Below, piece by piece: positions 23,965 through 35,675 of a stretch of 64,000 bases of DNA; positions within the stretch are counted from its first letter, which is position 1, and each line of letters opens with the position of its first letter. The DNA is from Kryptolebias marmoratus (taxonomy: Eukaryota > Chordata > Actinopteri > Cyprinodontiformes > Rivulidae). The DNA lies in contig NC_051446.1 of NCBI RefSeq assembly GCF_001649575.2, positions 22,276,167-22,340,166 of the forward strand, in the 5' to 3' direction. The position numbers and the translations under genes are program-made. The notes under the pieces are model-generated. The model worked only from the letters and a program-made list of their open reading frames with translations, was not told where the DNA came from and did no database searches.

Positions 23965-24533
23965 ACAGGGGAGGGGGATTAAGTTAATGAGCCACATGAT
24001 AAAGATCTGGGACAGAGTTGTGGAAGCTAGACTTAGTCAAGAGGTGACTATTTTGTGAGCAGCAGTATGGTTTTATGCCAAAAAGAGCATCACAGATGCC
24101 ATATTTGTTTTGAGGATGCTGATGGAGAAGTACAGAGAGAGTCATAAAAAACGTCATTGTCTTTTCATGGATTTTGCAGGAAATCTGGAATTGCAGATGT
24201 ATGTTAGACTGGTACAGGACATGAAGGCAGCAGGACAGTGGAGAGGTGAGCTGTAGAAGTGACCGACAGCTTCAATGTGGAGGTAGGAGTGCATCAAGGA
24301 TCAGCTCTGAGCCGCTTCTTGTTTGCTCAGACTAACAGATGAAATCAGGAAGGAATCCTCGTGGACTATGATGTTTGCAGAGGACATTGTGATCTGTGGT
24401 GGAAAAGAACTTGGAGAGGTAGAGGTATGCACTTGAAAGATGAGGGATGAAAGTCAGCTGTAGAAAGACAGAGTACCTGTGTGTGAATGAGATGGAGGCA
24501 GGTGGAACAGTGAGGCTACAAGGTCAGAGGTCC
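23965..24533 (+). pseudogene. RTE-type LINE reverse transcriptase, broken
   Basis: Pieces of an RTE-clade reverse transcriptase can be read in order across several frames: IKLMSHMIKIWDRVVEARLS, then KKSITDAIFVLRMLMEKYRE, then YVRLVQDM, VGVHQGSALS with RFLFA, and FAEDIVICG. These correspond to the finger and palm motifs of the RT domain. The palm catalytic FADD box reads FAED at 24374-24385, so the first catalytic Asp is replaced by Glu. There are stops and frameshifts, for example TGA after EVTIL, and part of the palm between the FMDF and YVRLVQ pieces is lost. No endonuclease domain is visible upstream. This is a dead 5'-truncated copy. Confidence 0.8.
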
Positions 24534-25339
24534 CAATGCAATAGCACTGTTCAGCACACACAGTTCCTGATTTAGAATCTAAGCCGAACACTAATCAGAT
24601 TGGAGCCCTCCAAAAAAGCAAATATTTCTCTAACTAAAAGAACTTAAACCCCCAGCGTGCTTTACAATCAACAACTTCTCCATGCAGATCAGTTTAACTG
24701 TTTCCTTAAGTGATATGGACTGATGAGCAATACAGCTTTCATAGAAAGTGAGGTTTAAGTTTGGTGCAGCTCACTGCTGGAGTCTGTCTCAAATGTACCT
24801 CCTGTAGCTCTGCTTCAGCCGCCACAACTATCAGCTTCTGAGGGTGGCCACATGGTACAGATGCAGCCAGGCTAAATAAAACTGATTTTACACATCTCTC
24901 ATAGTCCACGACAGCACGATCAGTGTGTCGCAGAGCGAGGAAACACAAAAGAGAGGCAGAGGAAGTGTGACAAACTAATGATGTTGGGTTAAATTTGACA
25001 CTCATCCGAATTACACTGACAGCTGCAAATTGCTGAATGTGTTACTTTCATGTTTTAAAAAAGGAACAAATATCCAGATCTGTTGATTGATCAGAAGTAA
25101 AGAGCCTTTTCTTTTGTTTAGAGTAGAAAAATTGTCACACTAAGAGACAATGTTCAAACTATTGTATTTCTTTTTTTGTACAGCTACACTAATCTCAGTC
25201 AAGATCTCCTGAAAATGTTTTGAACTGTCATCGCTTTCACTCTTCCTCTTTCAGAGAAATACTCCTTTCGGTCTTATCACTTTCTGCTAAACTGACTGAG
25301 ATGTTGATTTTATTTTTGTCAATAAGATGGTATAGTGTA
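24534..25339. other. Intergenic DNA, nothing recognised
   Basis: This is ordinary sequence. An 88-codon minus frame at 24739-25005 has no family resemblance. Confidence 0.4.
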
Positions 25340-26054
25340 TATTCACGGGTGTGCCAGCCAGTATATATTGTGATTCCTAGAGTTTCTAGAAGTAGAATGG
25401 GAGGCAGAGCTTTCAGTTATCAGGTTCTCTCTTATGGGACAGACTTCCAGTTTCTGTCTGTGAGGCTGACACCTTGTCTACTTTTAAGACGAGTCTTAAG
25501 ACTTTCCTTTTTGTTAAATTCTATAGTTAAAGTTGGCTTGGGGTTTCTGAGCTTTCCCATAGTTATGCTGCTATAGGTCTAGACTCCCTACTCTTCATGT
25601 TTGTGTTTGCAATTATTACAATGGTTTTCTTCCCATATAAACTACACCTGGACCACTGGTTGTTTGCCTGTGCTTCTTTCCTGTCCTCCCAAACCCCAGC
25701 CAGCAGAGGCAAATGGCCGCCCATTCTGAGTCTTGCTCTGTTGGAGGTTTCTTCCTGTTTAAAGTGATTGTTTCTTTCCACTGTTGCCAACCTGTTGATC
25801 GGAATGAAGGACAAAGCAACAAAGGGAAGATTCAGCACAATCTGCTGGCTTTCTTGGTTGACATTGTTCTACTGATTAGCTCTTAATGAACTATATGTGA
25901 TTTTATATTGAATTATACTAAGAATTAATTGACTATAATTGGATTTTAATCTAACTTGAATGGACATGTTATTTTTGTCATAGAGTGCTCTAAGATGACT
26001 TTTGTTAAGAATTGGTGCTATATAAATAAACTGAATTGAATTTATTTGAATTAA
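25340..26054 (+). mobile_element. L2-like LINE 3' region
   Basis: The block contains AGAATGGGAGGCAGAGCTTT, CAGTTATCAGGTTCTCTC, GACTTCCAGTTTCTGTCTGT and, further on, TTATGCTGCTATAGGTCTAG. It ends in GGTGCTATATAAATAAACTG followed by AATTGAATTT. The last phrase is the usual ending (GGCGCTATATAAATAAAATTGAATTG) of L2-like elements in fish. It appears to be the 3' region, as no conserved RT motif is visible. Frames on both strands (25220-25576 plus, 25563-25838 minus) are open by chance within it. Confidence 0.7.
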
Positions 26055-26815
26055 TCCACTAATAAATAACCAGTGCAGACTTGTGTTTTGTTACAATACA
26101 GCTACCAAATTAAACTCAAATCAACCATTATAGAGCTAAATTCTTTACAGGAAAGGAAAAAGAGATTATGTCTCATCACCTGTGAACAGCTTGTTTTTTT
26201 TTTGTTTGTTTGTTTGTTTTTTTAATCTTCCAGACTAGATTACTTTTATGACTCTTGAGGTCAATTCTATACATGCAGTTTAATTCAAATATCTTTGACT
26301 CAAATGATCGATGTTTAAAGTGAATAATTATTAGCAGCAGAATTTCAAACCAAATGACAAGGCTTATAAATATATGAATGTTCAAGATCTGACTATTCAT
26401 AGAGAGTTCAAGATTTAATAAGCAACAGGATGACACACAGAAGCCTGGTTAATGCAAGGCTACAAGGCACAGCACCCAATACAAAAGAGTTCTGATACAG
26501 AGTCTGTTGTGTGTCCTTGCTCCTCCAGTCCCTGACTCTTTTTTTTTTCTGAAATGCAAAGAGGAAACAGAAATCTCTGCTTATTAAAACAGGAAAAACG
26601 ACAGGGACATGGTTGAGAAAAGAATTTGATAACAGGTGCTTATCTACATTCATGAGCCACTCACAGAATGCTGCATGCAAGGCTGTCTGACCTTAACACC
26701 GTTCCCCTGTGAACAAGAAGGCATGATGGCCAGATGTATAAAACAGTCATACAAATCTTATTAATCCTCAATAGCAACTCAAACCGTCCCATTTCTTAAA
26801 GAGCTTGTATTATTA
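26055..26815. other. Intergenic DNA, nothing recognised
   Basis: This holds a T-rich TTTG tract at about 26192-26223 and otherwise ordinary AT-rich sequence. Confidence 0.4.
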
Positions 26816-27574
26816 TTGCCTGTCATCGAAGACAAAAGGCAATAATGTTTTTGCCCATGACTGTGTGTTTGTTTGTACATAGGATTAGCGAAATATCTCA
26901 TAAACCTGAGAATGATTTTAAAGAAACCCTCAAAAAAGTAATCACTTGGTGACCATCTACAACCACAGCTAAGCAAACTTAGCAAACACAAACAGAAAGT
27001 TTCAGAAAGTGATTGCTGAGCGTCCATCTACAAGTAAACTTTTGAAGTCAACCCAATTCAAGATGGCCACCACAGCCAACTGACCTGAGGAAACACAAAA
27101 GTAGCTAGAATTCAGCCATTTTTACAGATATTAAACTAAAATCTAGTGTGGCAATTATCTCCAAGAGGTACATTGCACTACACCTGTTAGCAAAATACTG
27201 GGTGGATTTTAACTAAACTCCAATCAAACTAAAATTTTTATTTGGATATACATATAAAACTCAATAAATTTTGAAGTCACCCCAATTTAAGATGGTTACC
27301 ACAGCTAATCAACATTATCCAATACAAAAATGGCTATAAAGTCAATTTTACAGGTGTTGAGTTAAAATGTGGTGTGGTAGTAGCTTATAGTAGTTCACAA
27401 AACATACTCCTGGTAGTATTACATCTTGCAAGATCTCACTATATCACCTGAGATTGTGCAAAACATAACATTTACAAGGTTTGACCAAAATACAACTCCA
27501 TCCCTTTTTAGCATAAGAGGATTTTAGCATAAAACTCTGGCATGAAAGGCAGTGGGTGATATGCATTCCTTTAA
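26816..27574 (+). repeat. Dispersed repeat family A, copy A5 (two units)
   Basis: It begins with an AAAAGGCAATAATGTTTTTG region and ends in GTGGGTGATATGCATTCC. Unit starts (TTAGC.AAATA) lie at about 26885 and 27187, and each unit carries CAAGATGGCCACC- or AAGATGGTTACC-like text and a GTGTGG.A....C stretch. It is the most complete two-unit copy outside A1. Confidence 0.75.
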
Positions 27575-29135
27575 TTGGTCATGCCCAGTCAATCAAAACT
27601 GAGAAGAAAATAATAATCTTTAGGGAAAAGTTTAAATTACCTCAATGAGGACATATACGGCAAGTGCAATAGAGAAAGGCAAGTGGATATAAATGTGCAG
27701 CACTCATCGCTGCTTCTACTGTGGGGGCGTGTAGGTTGGGACTCTATCATAAAAACAAGCACAGCACACGGCCATTGTATGCTGCGAGCCGGGCACCGAA
27801 AGCCTTTTCTGGCTTCAGGCTCGGTGACATAAGCATTGACCTAAACACGTATCAGTGGGAGGAAGAACATCAATGCTTCATCTGATGTAGAAGCCCAAGG
27901 TTTTCTGTTTGCACCAATTACAAGTCCTTATTGACTGATGTTTGATCCAGAGCGTTCTAAGGAAATAAACTCACAGGAGGCTGAGCGTGCCAGTGTTGTT
28001 ATTTATACTGCTTCACATGCCCTTTTCATTTTCTATAGGCTAAAGTGTATTTTTTATTATATCTGCATATAGCAGGTTTACAGTTATTGTATGAAAACAG
28101 ACTTTTGAAGGCTGTATTCAGATAGTTTGATATGTTTTCAACAAAGAGCTGTTTCTGTGCTGGTAAACTGGATGTTACAGAGTGGACAGTTGAGAAACGT
28201 CATGTGAGTTATCCCAAAAGTCAGTGAAAAACTACATTCAGTCTTTTTGGAATATTCAAGAAGAAATGTACAAGCTTCATGTGTGCTGCTCTGTGGCCTT
28301 GGTAATATCGCTGTTGCAGTTGCGGATGTTTCTGTCCGTTTGTGTGTTTATTCACATGTGAAGTACATTACACAATTTTTTCATTATTTTAAACAAGCTT
28401 GTTCAGGTAAGCTCCACTATATAAACCTATAATCAGATGAGGGAACATCTTCTGGTGTATGTTTTTATAGTAATTTGTGAGACAGATTTTGCAAAGTTAG
28501 ATGCTTAACACAGATTAAAGGCAGCAACTCAATGAGCTGTGACTGTTGGAATCTAATTAGCAACTCAAAGTTGCAGGAAAATTGCAAGAAAGTATGCAAA
28601 TGTTTAGTCATAGTCTTACGGAATTCTAAGTGTTTGCAGCCAAGCGACCAGCAAGTCAGGTGTCCTCATTTTAAATGGACAGTTTTAGAAAATCACAGCA
28701 TTTTTGTGTGTTGGGCTTGCAAAACTGCATTCTTGACTGTGCACATTTTTTAAATATCCACTTCCCCTCACATCATATACCACCTTGGTAGCTGCCCCTA
28801 CTTTCATGATTTAATTTATTAGAATATTGGATGGGCAAATCTGGACCAGTTTTTATTTTTTTGATTATTATTTATCATTCTCGTGGCTTTTAGAGCTGGT
28901 CATGTTTTCTGTCAGTGAAGACCTTCTGTGCAGGTGTCAGATTACAGCTCTAGCACTCTTAATATGGAAGGGAAATGCCTGCAACAAATTTGAGAAGGTT
29001 GGAGATGGGTCTGAGACATCTGCAACAACTTTGGGACTAATCTGGGAGAAAATTCCCTTGGGAATGCCATTTGTCAACTAGTTGCCAGCAGTTGCAACCC
29101 AGTGAGATGTTACATTAAATAAATGTAACTATTAA
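27575..29135. other. Intergenic DNA with a candidate conserved block at 27690-27990
   Basis: The part at about 27690-27990 is of higher complexity and GC content (for example GCTGCGAGCCGGGCACCGAA and GCTCGGTGACATAAGC) than its surroundings and has no repeat signature. The rest is ordinary. Short plus frames at 28247, 28532 and 28827 show no family resemblance. Confidence 0.3.
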
Positions 29136-29137
29136 AC

Positions 29138-29242
29138 CCTAGAGGGAGCTGGTTAGCACTATAGCCTCACAGCAAGAAAGTTTTATAGATTTAACTCCCA
29201 CTTCCCCATGCATATGTGGGTTTTCTCTGGGTACTTCACCAG
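29138..29242 (+). mobile_element. tRNA-derived SINE-like fragment
   Basis: The text GCTGGTTAGCACTATAGCCT, then CACAGCAAGAAAG and CATGCATATGTGGGTTTTCT with CTGGGTACTTC, matches the GGTTAGCAC.GT.GCCTCACAGCAAGAAGG...TGGGTTCTCTCCGGGTACTC arrangement of a common fish SINE head. The B box position (TATAGATTTAACTCC) is heavily mutated, so it is an old copy. Confidence 0.6.
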
Positions 29243-30625
29243 TAATTATTTTCAAGACATTCTGATAAAACCTGTGGCTAAACAAAAATATTGCTTGTTA
29301 TAAACATAATAGTCAGATTGTTCTGGATAATCAATAGTTTTTTTAATTTTTTATTTCTTTTAATTGTTTGCGAATAAATCTATGAAACTGGTTTGTTTGT
29401 TTAGTTTTTTTTTTAACACCAATGTTAATATTTCTTTTAAGTTGTCAGTTTTACAACTGACAAATACTCCTCACCTTCATCTTGCTTAGATGGCAGCAGA
29501 ATTTCCACAGAAACTGTCGGCACTACCTTAACCATGAGATAATGAGCAATCTGTGTTTTTACAGGGAATTCGGGTAATCCAGACCTGTGAGCTAAATGCT
29601 CATTTTGCTCGATGTTTGATTTGTTTTGCTGTCTCCCGAGAGAGAGAGAATGGGAGTGGGGAAAAAGGAGAAATGTGTGTGTATCAGCGACTGATGCACT
29701 CAGCTGCAGTCTCCTCTCGTGTACTGCATGACCGTATCTTAAACTTAGCTAAAACGTTTGAGGAATTAAAGCAACTAGTTGATGCAAAGCTGGGCCAGTT
29801 GGATATTTGGATTGATGAGACTGAACTAAATCTGAGGACAAGCTTCTCACAACAGGCAGAATGATGTTTTGTTATTTCACTTCACTCATTTCTTTTTGAC
29901 ACATTTTCCAGTTTTCTGTCATATTTTGCATACCTACCTTTCTTTTTGCCTACTGCCTACTTTAATTTTTTTTTTATTCATTCATATATATATATGTGTG
30001 TGTGTGTGTGTATATTACAAAGGTTGGTGCAGTTCTCTTTAGCGTATTTCTTTTCCATTTTGACCATCTGTCTCAGAAAAACAGCTCTGCTCCTCGTTCT
30101 CTCCTTTCCCAATGATCTCTCCCGTTCACTAATGAGTGCTATTGGATTTTTCTTTTCCTCGTCTCCATCTGCGAAGATGTCTATGATTAAAGATCTTACA
30201 CAAATTAGACTGCCCATCAGGTTTTTTATTTTTATTTTTTTCCAAATGTCACTGTGTTTTATTTATTTATTTACAAATTAAGTGCAATTTTGCCTCAAGG
30301 CTGTTGAAAATGTGAAGTGTCCTTACTGTGGCCTTGAAAGGTACTGTACCCTAGAAAAACTGAAGTAATTGGACTGAAGAGTTGTTTGGCTGTGGGAGCT
30401 GGTCACATAAATATTAGTTTATTTTGTCCAACTCAGAACTGCAGAAAATTAAAACCTGCCTTTAATTGTTTTCCAACATCAAACTGTCCATTTCTTATTT
30501 AATGATTTGATAAACTGCATAAACTAATCCTTTCCTGAACACTGAACATGCTGGGGTAAACTAAACCCTCGATAATGTCTTTTAACAAAGCTTTGTTCTA
30601 TTTGATGCATTTGTTATGACTTAAG
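29243..30625. other. Intergenic DNA with AT/GT microsatellite
   Basis: A TA/TG microsatellite lies at about 29983-30014. A 103-codon plus frame at 29553-29864 follows a TTTTTACAG-like acceptor string, and its C-terminal part has heptad-like Leu spacing (ILNLAKTFEELKQLVDAKL). I find no donor, promoter or family match, so I do not call it an exon. Confidence 0.35.
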
Positions 30626-30626
30626 T

Positions 30627-30700
30627 CTGTGGTTCCCAAAGTTGGGGTCATGAAACGCAGAGTGAGGGGTCTTGAGAAGATCTGCAGGAATCAAATTAAC
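30627..30700 (+). mobile_element. hAT-type element end (one side only)
   Basis: CTGTGGTTCCCAAAGTTGGG followed by GTCATGAAACG and GTGAGGGGTCTTGAGAAG resembles the CAGTGGTTCCCAAACTTGGGG...GGGTC terminus of hAT-family elements. I could not find the opposite end in the next kilobase. Confidence 0.45.
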
Positions 30701-31307
30701 TTACAAAATGAATTGGTATATTTTCCATTAACTGTAAAATTGGCCTAATCATAGCCACTTTTGTGTTTTTATGTGCTTGTACCTGCTCCAAACATCCAAA
30801 AAAGACTGAACTATCTCTTCAAAGCTAGTTTTGGACACACCACTGGATGTTGATGTGTCTCATACAACCCTAGAACATCAGGTTAGCATCATTTGGAGGA
30901 AGAAAATCTCTCTGAAGGTCCCGCTGAAGTTCTCCTTCTGTGGACAGTCTTAAAGCTCAGACCACTGTTTTTTGACATTGGGACATTTGATGTGCAATTT
31001 CTCATGTTTTATTTCACCCTTCCGAGCCACTGGTGGGCTTATGTACCTATGTGTTAGTAAATCTTACCTTGTTTGAGGTAAAACACCAAAATTCAGGTGA
31101 AAGTCTGAGCTGCTGATCAGAGCTTCATCTGTGATGATTTAAAACTCTGCAGGCTTTGTTGATCAAAGGTGCATCTCCACCTCACTTTTCTTCCTGCTGT
31201 ATGTTGTTCTCCTTAAGGCTTCTAAACACAGAAGGGGAGTTTTGGCTCTGAGCATCATTTTTACTTTCTTCATACGAATGAAATGAGAGCAGGATTCTGC
31301 TGTTACA
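30701..31307. other. Intergenic DNA, nothing further recognised
   Basis: This may include the interior of the hAT-type remnant that starts at 30627. There is no coding signal. Confidence 0.35.
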
Positions 31308-31430
31308 GTACTCTGAATGTGACATCTTGCAATATTGCATGGAATTGCGGATGACATTCAAAGTTTGACCAAAAACACAACTCCATCTGTTCGAAAGGCA
31401 ATATGCATTCCTTCAAGAATTGCTAGGTTT
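31308..31430 (+). repeat. Dispersed repeat family A, copy A6 (3' end only)
   Basis: It reads ACTCTGAATGTGACATCTTG, CAATATTGCATG, TTTGACCAAAAACACAACTC, and ends ATGCATTCCTTCAAGAATTG with CTAGG. This copy preserves a hairpin (ATTCCTT/AAGAAT-type) immediately before CTAG. Confidence 0.65.
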
Positions 31431-32960
31431 TTAATTAAAATTATTAAATGACAGATATCCAGTAAGCAAAATATAATAAAGATTTTAATTTCTATCAGTT
31501 TATAAGTTTCCAGTGCTCAACTCAATCAAAGACAGTGGAAAAACAAGCCAAAGATAACTTATAATGTCATATGGAAATAAATGAAAAAACATTGGAAATT
31601 CAAACTTATTGTACATGCATTTAATTATGAATGGGGTGTTAACATATGGAGTTAACAAGTAAAAATAAGTAGACATAAAGAAGAAAAAGTGAACATCCAT
31701 TCTCTATGTATGACTGGATTTTTTTACCCTTATTATTTTCTCTTTTGCTGTGCCAAAAAAGGCAATTAATGGTGTGATTTAATATTGTGTTAATTATGGA
31801 TGCCCAGGGCAAAAGTCAGAATAACTTGAACTAATTGCAACTGCATGACTCTAAATCACCATTAACAGTTGTGTAGTTAATTTTAGAGCCAATTTAAAAA
31901 AAAAAAAAAAAGTATCATTCTTATGTGAATACAGTGTTCAGTGAGTCGCTTTAGCACCTGTGATCACAACTAGCCAATGCTCAACAACACCAGGAGCTAA
32001 CACAAGCAGGCATTAGCATTTGCAGGAAATGGAAGGAAACAACGGCAGTGCAATGCCAACGTGCATGAAAGCTGCGGCTCAAAATACTATATCTAAGGAT
32101 TTTCTAAATTACTCTCTTGCTGAGTTCAGTCACAGCAAGTACACTAGACTGAAAAATCATAATGGGGTCCCTGAGCAGCCCTGGGAGTGGCAGATGAGGC
32201 ACTTCGTCTTCTGATGTTAACTCTTCTATTATTAACATTTGTGCAAGGTATCACTTTTTTGGGTAAGACCGAGAAAGATAAAAGGATTTTAAAAACCACG
32301 CTGAGGAAAACAGAAGCCATTACCACGGTGCATTATTTTCCTGCTGCCCCTGTTGTGGCTTCGATGGGCCTTGCCATTCGCAGGAACATCACAAACATTA
32401 AGCACTCCTGCTTTCTTCCTGCAAGCTCTACTGTCATTTTCAAGACAGGGACATTTGCTCAGTCTTGCTCCCTCATATCCTCCCTCTCTTTTGCTTTCCT
32501 GATACTGTCATTCTGGAAACAACATTTGCTCTGTCACTTTCTTTTCTTGTTCACTCTCTCTCTCTGCTCCTCCACCTTCTGTCCTCCACTCAGAACATTT
32601 TCTCATCCTCTTCTCCAACTTACAGAAGTGAATTCATTTGGCAGTATCCTTTTGTCAAAGAAAAACCCACAAAGGTCACTGAAATTACTTGAAACTGACA
32701 AAAGTAACGATAAGAACAAAATGTACTGAAAATCAACCAATGAAATTCAGTCCTTTGAATTTTGGTTCAATAGAATTATTTTAACAAACAAAAAAACTAA
32801 TGAAACTGACCTTGACAAAAAAGGATAGTACCCTATAAAACTGAAAATAATTTGACCATGGAGACAAGTTAAACTAAGATGTGTGCTGTATTAGCATCAG
32901 TGTCTTCAGTCTTGTAATCAGTCAGTCTGTCCATTTAAAAGGTGATATCATAGTATACCA
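31431..32960. other. Intergenic DNA with a 180-codon open frame
   Basis: The longest uninterrupted frame in the window runs 32187-32729 (plus). It begins with a hydrophobic stretch (LMLTLLLLTFVQGITF) that could look like a signal peptide, but the rest is Ser/Leu/Phe-rich CT-biased sequence, a second frame overlaps it at 32465-32692, and there is no splice, promoter or family evidence. I consider it chance. An A run lies near 31897. Confidence 0.35.
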
Positions 32961-32964
32961 CACT

Positions 32965-33905
32965 GGACATGGATTACAGAAAGCTAAGGACAGAGTTGTT
33001 TTAGGAGCTTAAAAAAATATTGATAAGCATGATAAAGGCTATAAGACCATCTTCAAGCAGCATGATGTTCTTGTGACAACAGCTGCACAGATTATTCAGA
33101 AGTTTAAGGTCCCCAGGACTGGAGCCAACCTACCTGGACGTTGACACAGATGGATAATTGATGATAAATTGAAGCGATAGATAATACAAATGGTAACCAA
33201 AGAGCCCAGGACAACTTCCAAAGAGAATAGAGGTGAACTCCAAGGTCAGTGCCAAACTGGACTTAATGGACAAAGACGACCGAAGAGGACACCAAATCGT
33301 AAAAAGCCAGACTGGAATATGCAAAAATGCATACTGACAAGCCCAAAAAGGTTCTGGGAGAATGTCATTTGAACAGATGAGACAAAACTGGAGCTTTTTG
33401 GCAACAAAAAGCTCACACCTGCTCCATTTCAAAAGACCAGAAAATTAAACTTACAAAGAATAGAACCCTGTACCTACAGTGAAACATGGAGGAGGCTCGG
33501 TTCTGTTCTGGGGTCTGTGCAGGGTACAAGGAAACCTCAAGACTATCAAGGCATTGTAGAAAGAAATGTGCTGCCCAGTGTCAGAAAGCTTGGTCTCAGG
33601 TCATAGTTCCTTTAACAGGATAATGACCCAAAACACACAGCTGAAAACACCCAAGAATGGCTCAGAACCGAACAGTGGACTGTTCTGAAGTGGCCTTCTG
33701 AGCCCTGATCTAAATCGTGTTGAACATCTGTGGAAGGAGCTGAAACATGCAGTCTGGAGAAGGAACCCTTCAAGTCTGGGACAGATGGTTGAAGGAGAGG
33801 GACAAAATACCTGTGGACAGGTGCAGGACTCTCAGAGAGTTACAGAAATGGCTTAATTGGTGATTATGCAACAAAATATTTAGCTAACACAACCATTTTT
33901 TTCCT
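32965..33905 (+). pseudogene. Tc1-type transposon with decayed transposase (copy 1)
   Basis: In order the plus strand shows the DNA-binding part (YKTIFKQHDVLVTTAAQIIQ then KFKVPRTGANLPG), a KPDWNMQKCI segment, the first catalytic region TDETKLELFG (Asp at 33376; the preceding Trp codon is now TGA at 33370), the VLFWG-type segment near 33505, [14 protein letters not shown] coding text with the second Asp at 33625, and [16 protein letters not shown] with the catalytic Glu at 33722. All three DDE residues are therefore still recognisable. Small deletions and frameshifts break the frame repeatedly, and a stop falls inside the DNA-binding region. The 3' end shows the usual ATGCAACAAAATATTTAG text. 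The element cannot make a working enzyme. Confidence 0.82.
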
Positions 33906-34755
33906 GTCATGGCCGGTTTTATTAGTAGTTTTTTTATTTGTTTATTTTTGTTTGTTTGTTTGTTTGTTTGCTTTAGATCTATTGAACCAAAATTCAAAAG
34001 CTGTGACTGATTTTTATTGGTTTATTTTTAGTAATTTTTTTCTTAATATTTTTCGTCAGTTTCAAATCGTTTGTGACTTTTGCAGGTTTTTCTGTCTCCA
34101 ACTAGAGGACAACAATACATTTTTCTGCATGTTTCTTGTGCCACAAAATGAACTAAAAATGATCATCATTTCCAAATACAGTAACAAAATAAAGTTAACC
34201 CAGTACATTAGGTGTTATATAAATACTTCATACAACAATATTGTTTGTTACATTATAAAACTAAAGACTTGTAATAAAAATGTTCTTCAGTACTTTACAT
34301 GTAAGGACAAAAAGCAGCTTTATGGAAATGGAGGAATTATTTTTTTTTACTGTCACTACTACAAGGCCTATGTGAGTCTTTTTTTTTTTGTTTGAGAAAA
34401 AATAATTATGTATCCCATTTTGAAAAATTTAAGTATTAATTTAAAGTGAATTTAAAAACTAGACCAGTTTGGTGGATTGTAACTGAAAGAAAACCCTCAT
34501 TGACTTCAACTTTAATTGTTTTTATCAAAAGTAATCATATTATTTTATTGCATGCTTATTTCTGATCAAAGCTACAAAAACCTACATGTGGCCCAAGAGC
34601 AAACCTCTGATTTAAAGAGACTATCAAACATCATCAAACTATCATCATGGTCATGTTTCTTTCTGACTTTAATTAGTATCACAGGTGCCCTCAATCTTTT
34701 CATCAGTGAACAGACTACTGGATAGTTTGGTGTGGTTGTGTTCACCACACTGAAT
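33906..34755. other. AT-rich spacer between the two Tc1 remnants
   Basis: A GTTT tract lies at about 33945-33970. A 147-codon AT-rich frame at 33952-34395 starts inside this tract and has Phe/Asn/Lys-heavy composition, which looks like chance. Part of 34480-34755 may be the 5' non-coding end of the downstream Tc1 copy. Confidence 0.4.
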
Positions 34756-35300
34756 ATGGAGCAGACAAAACAAAGGAAAGAGCTGTCTGAGGAGGTCAGG
34801 AAGAAGTTTATAAATACCAATATTAAAGGTAAAGGCTACAGACCAGCTCCAAGTAGCTTCTTGCACCTCTGACCACCATTATCGTTAAAAACATAGAAGG
34901 TTCACAGGAGTGTAGCCAACCTCCCAGAATGTGGATACAAGAGGAAATGCAACCACAGGTTGAGCAGAAGATTTGTGGGGATGGGAGAAAAAAGAGCCAA
35001 GGAACCCATTCTGGACCATTCAAGCCAAACTCCAAGGTCAAGGTATGTCACTTTCTGATCACACCATCCTTTACATTTTGAATCATAATGACCTACATGG
35101 AAGAAGATCCAGAAAGCTCCACTACTGACAGGAAAAGACACAAATAAGCCAGACTGGAATTTGCCAAAATGTATGTTGACAAGAAACCCAGAAACCTTGG
35201 GGGGTTTCTGGAGCTGAAAAGAGAAAACTGGAGCTTTTGGTCAGTCATGCCAGTTGTGTGTGTGTGTGTGGAGGGGTGGGGGGTTATGCTGTGGAAGGGT
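34756..35300 (+). pseudogene. Tc1-type transposase remnant (copy 2)
   Basis: The start encodes MEQTKQRKELSEEVRKKF, then GKGYRPAPSS, the helix-turn-helix zone of a Tc1 transposase. Further on come SDHTILYILNHNDLHGRR and a KPDWNLPK or FAKMYVDK reading (two frames), then KRENWSFW where the first catalytic Asp motif should be. That motif is destroyed, and the C-terminal half with the other catalytic residues is missing, replaced near 35259 by a GT run. This copy is more decayed than copy 1, differs from it in sequence, and lies in the same orientation about 850 bases downstream. Confidence 0.65.
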
Positions 35301-35675
35301 ATCAACAAACTTATCCACCTCCCAACACAGAGGAGACTAGATAACATGCAGCGCTCTCACTGGTGGCTGTGTGATGACCCAGCATGGCCATTTGTGTCTT
35401 TTTCTATTCATGTCATACATTTTATGACCTTACCTTGGAAGGAGAAAGGAAAATTACAGCCATTGCTTAAAATAGTGCCATCAAAATATGCAGCATCATT
35501 CCTCACAGCAGGTGTTAAAATGCAGCCAAAAATCTCTGTAATGGTGTGACTGCGGGGAGGAAAACACAGGGGTCACATTTTGAATCAACAAAACACGTAC
35601 GTTTTTTAAAAAAAAATCAAACAAACAAAAAGCTATATTTATTCCATCTTTTTGTGATGTTGGAGGCAAGTATTT
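35301..35675. other. Spacer upstream of the CpG-rich promoter region
   Basis: Ordinary sequence with an A run near 35608. Some of 35301-35540 may still belong to the decayed Tc1 copy. No TATA box is apparent near the CpG-rich block. Confidence 0.35.

Noticed and set aside
25220..25838. Frames of 118 and 91 codons on opposite strands
   Set aside because: Most of this stretch lies within the L2-like 3' region, so the frames are better explained as open by chance in repeat DNA.
32187..32729. 180-codon open frame with a hydrophobic start, longest in the window
   Set aside because: The remainder is CT-biased low-complexity Ser/Leu/Phe sequence, another frame overlaps it, and no promoter, splice site or family match supports a gene.
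33952..34395. 147-codon open frame
   Set aside because: It begins inside a GTTT repeat tract, is extremely AT-rich in codon use and has no recognisable domain.
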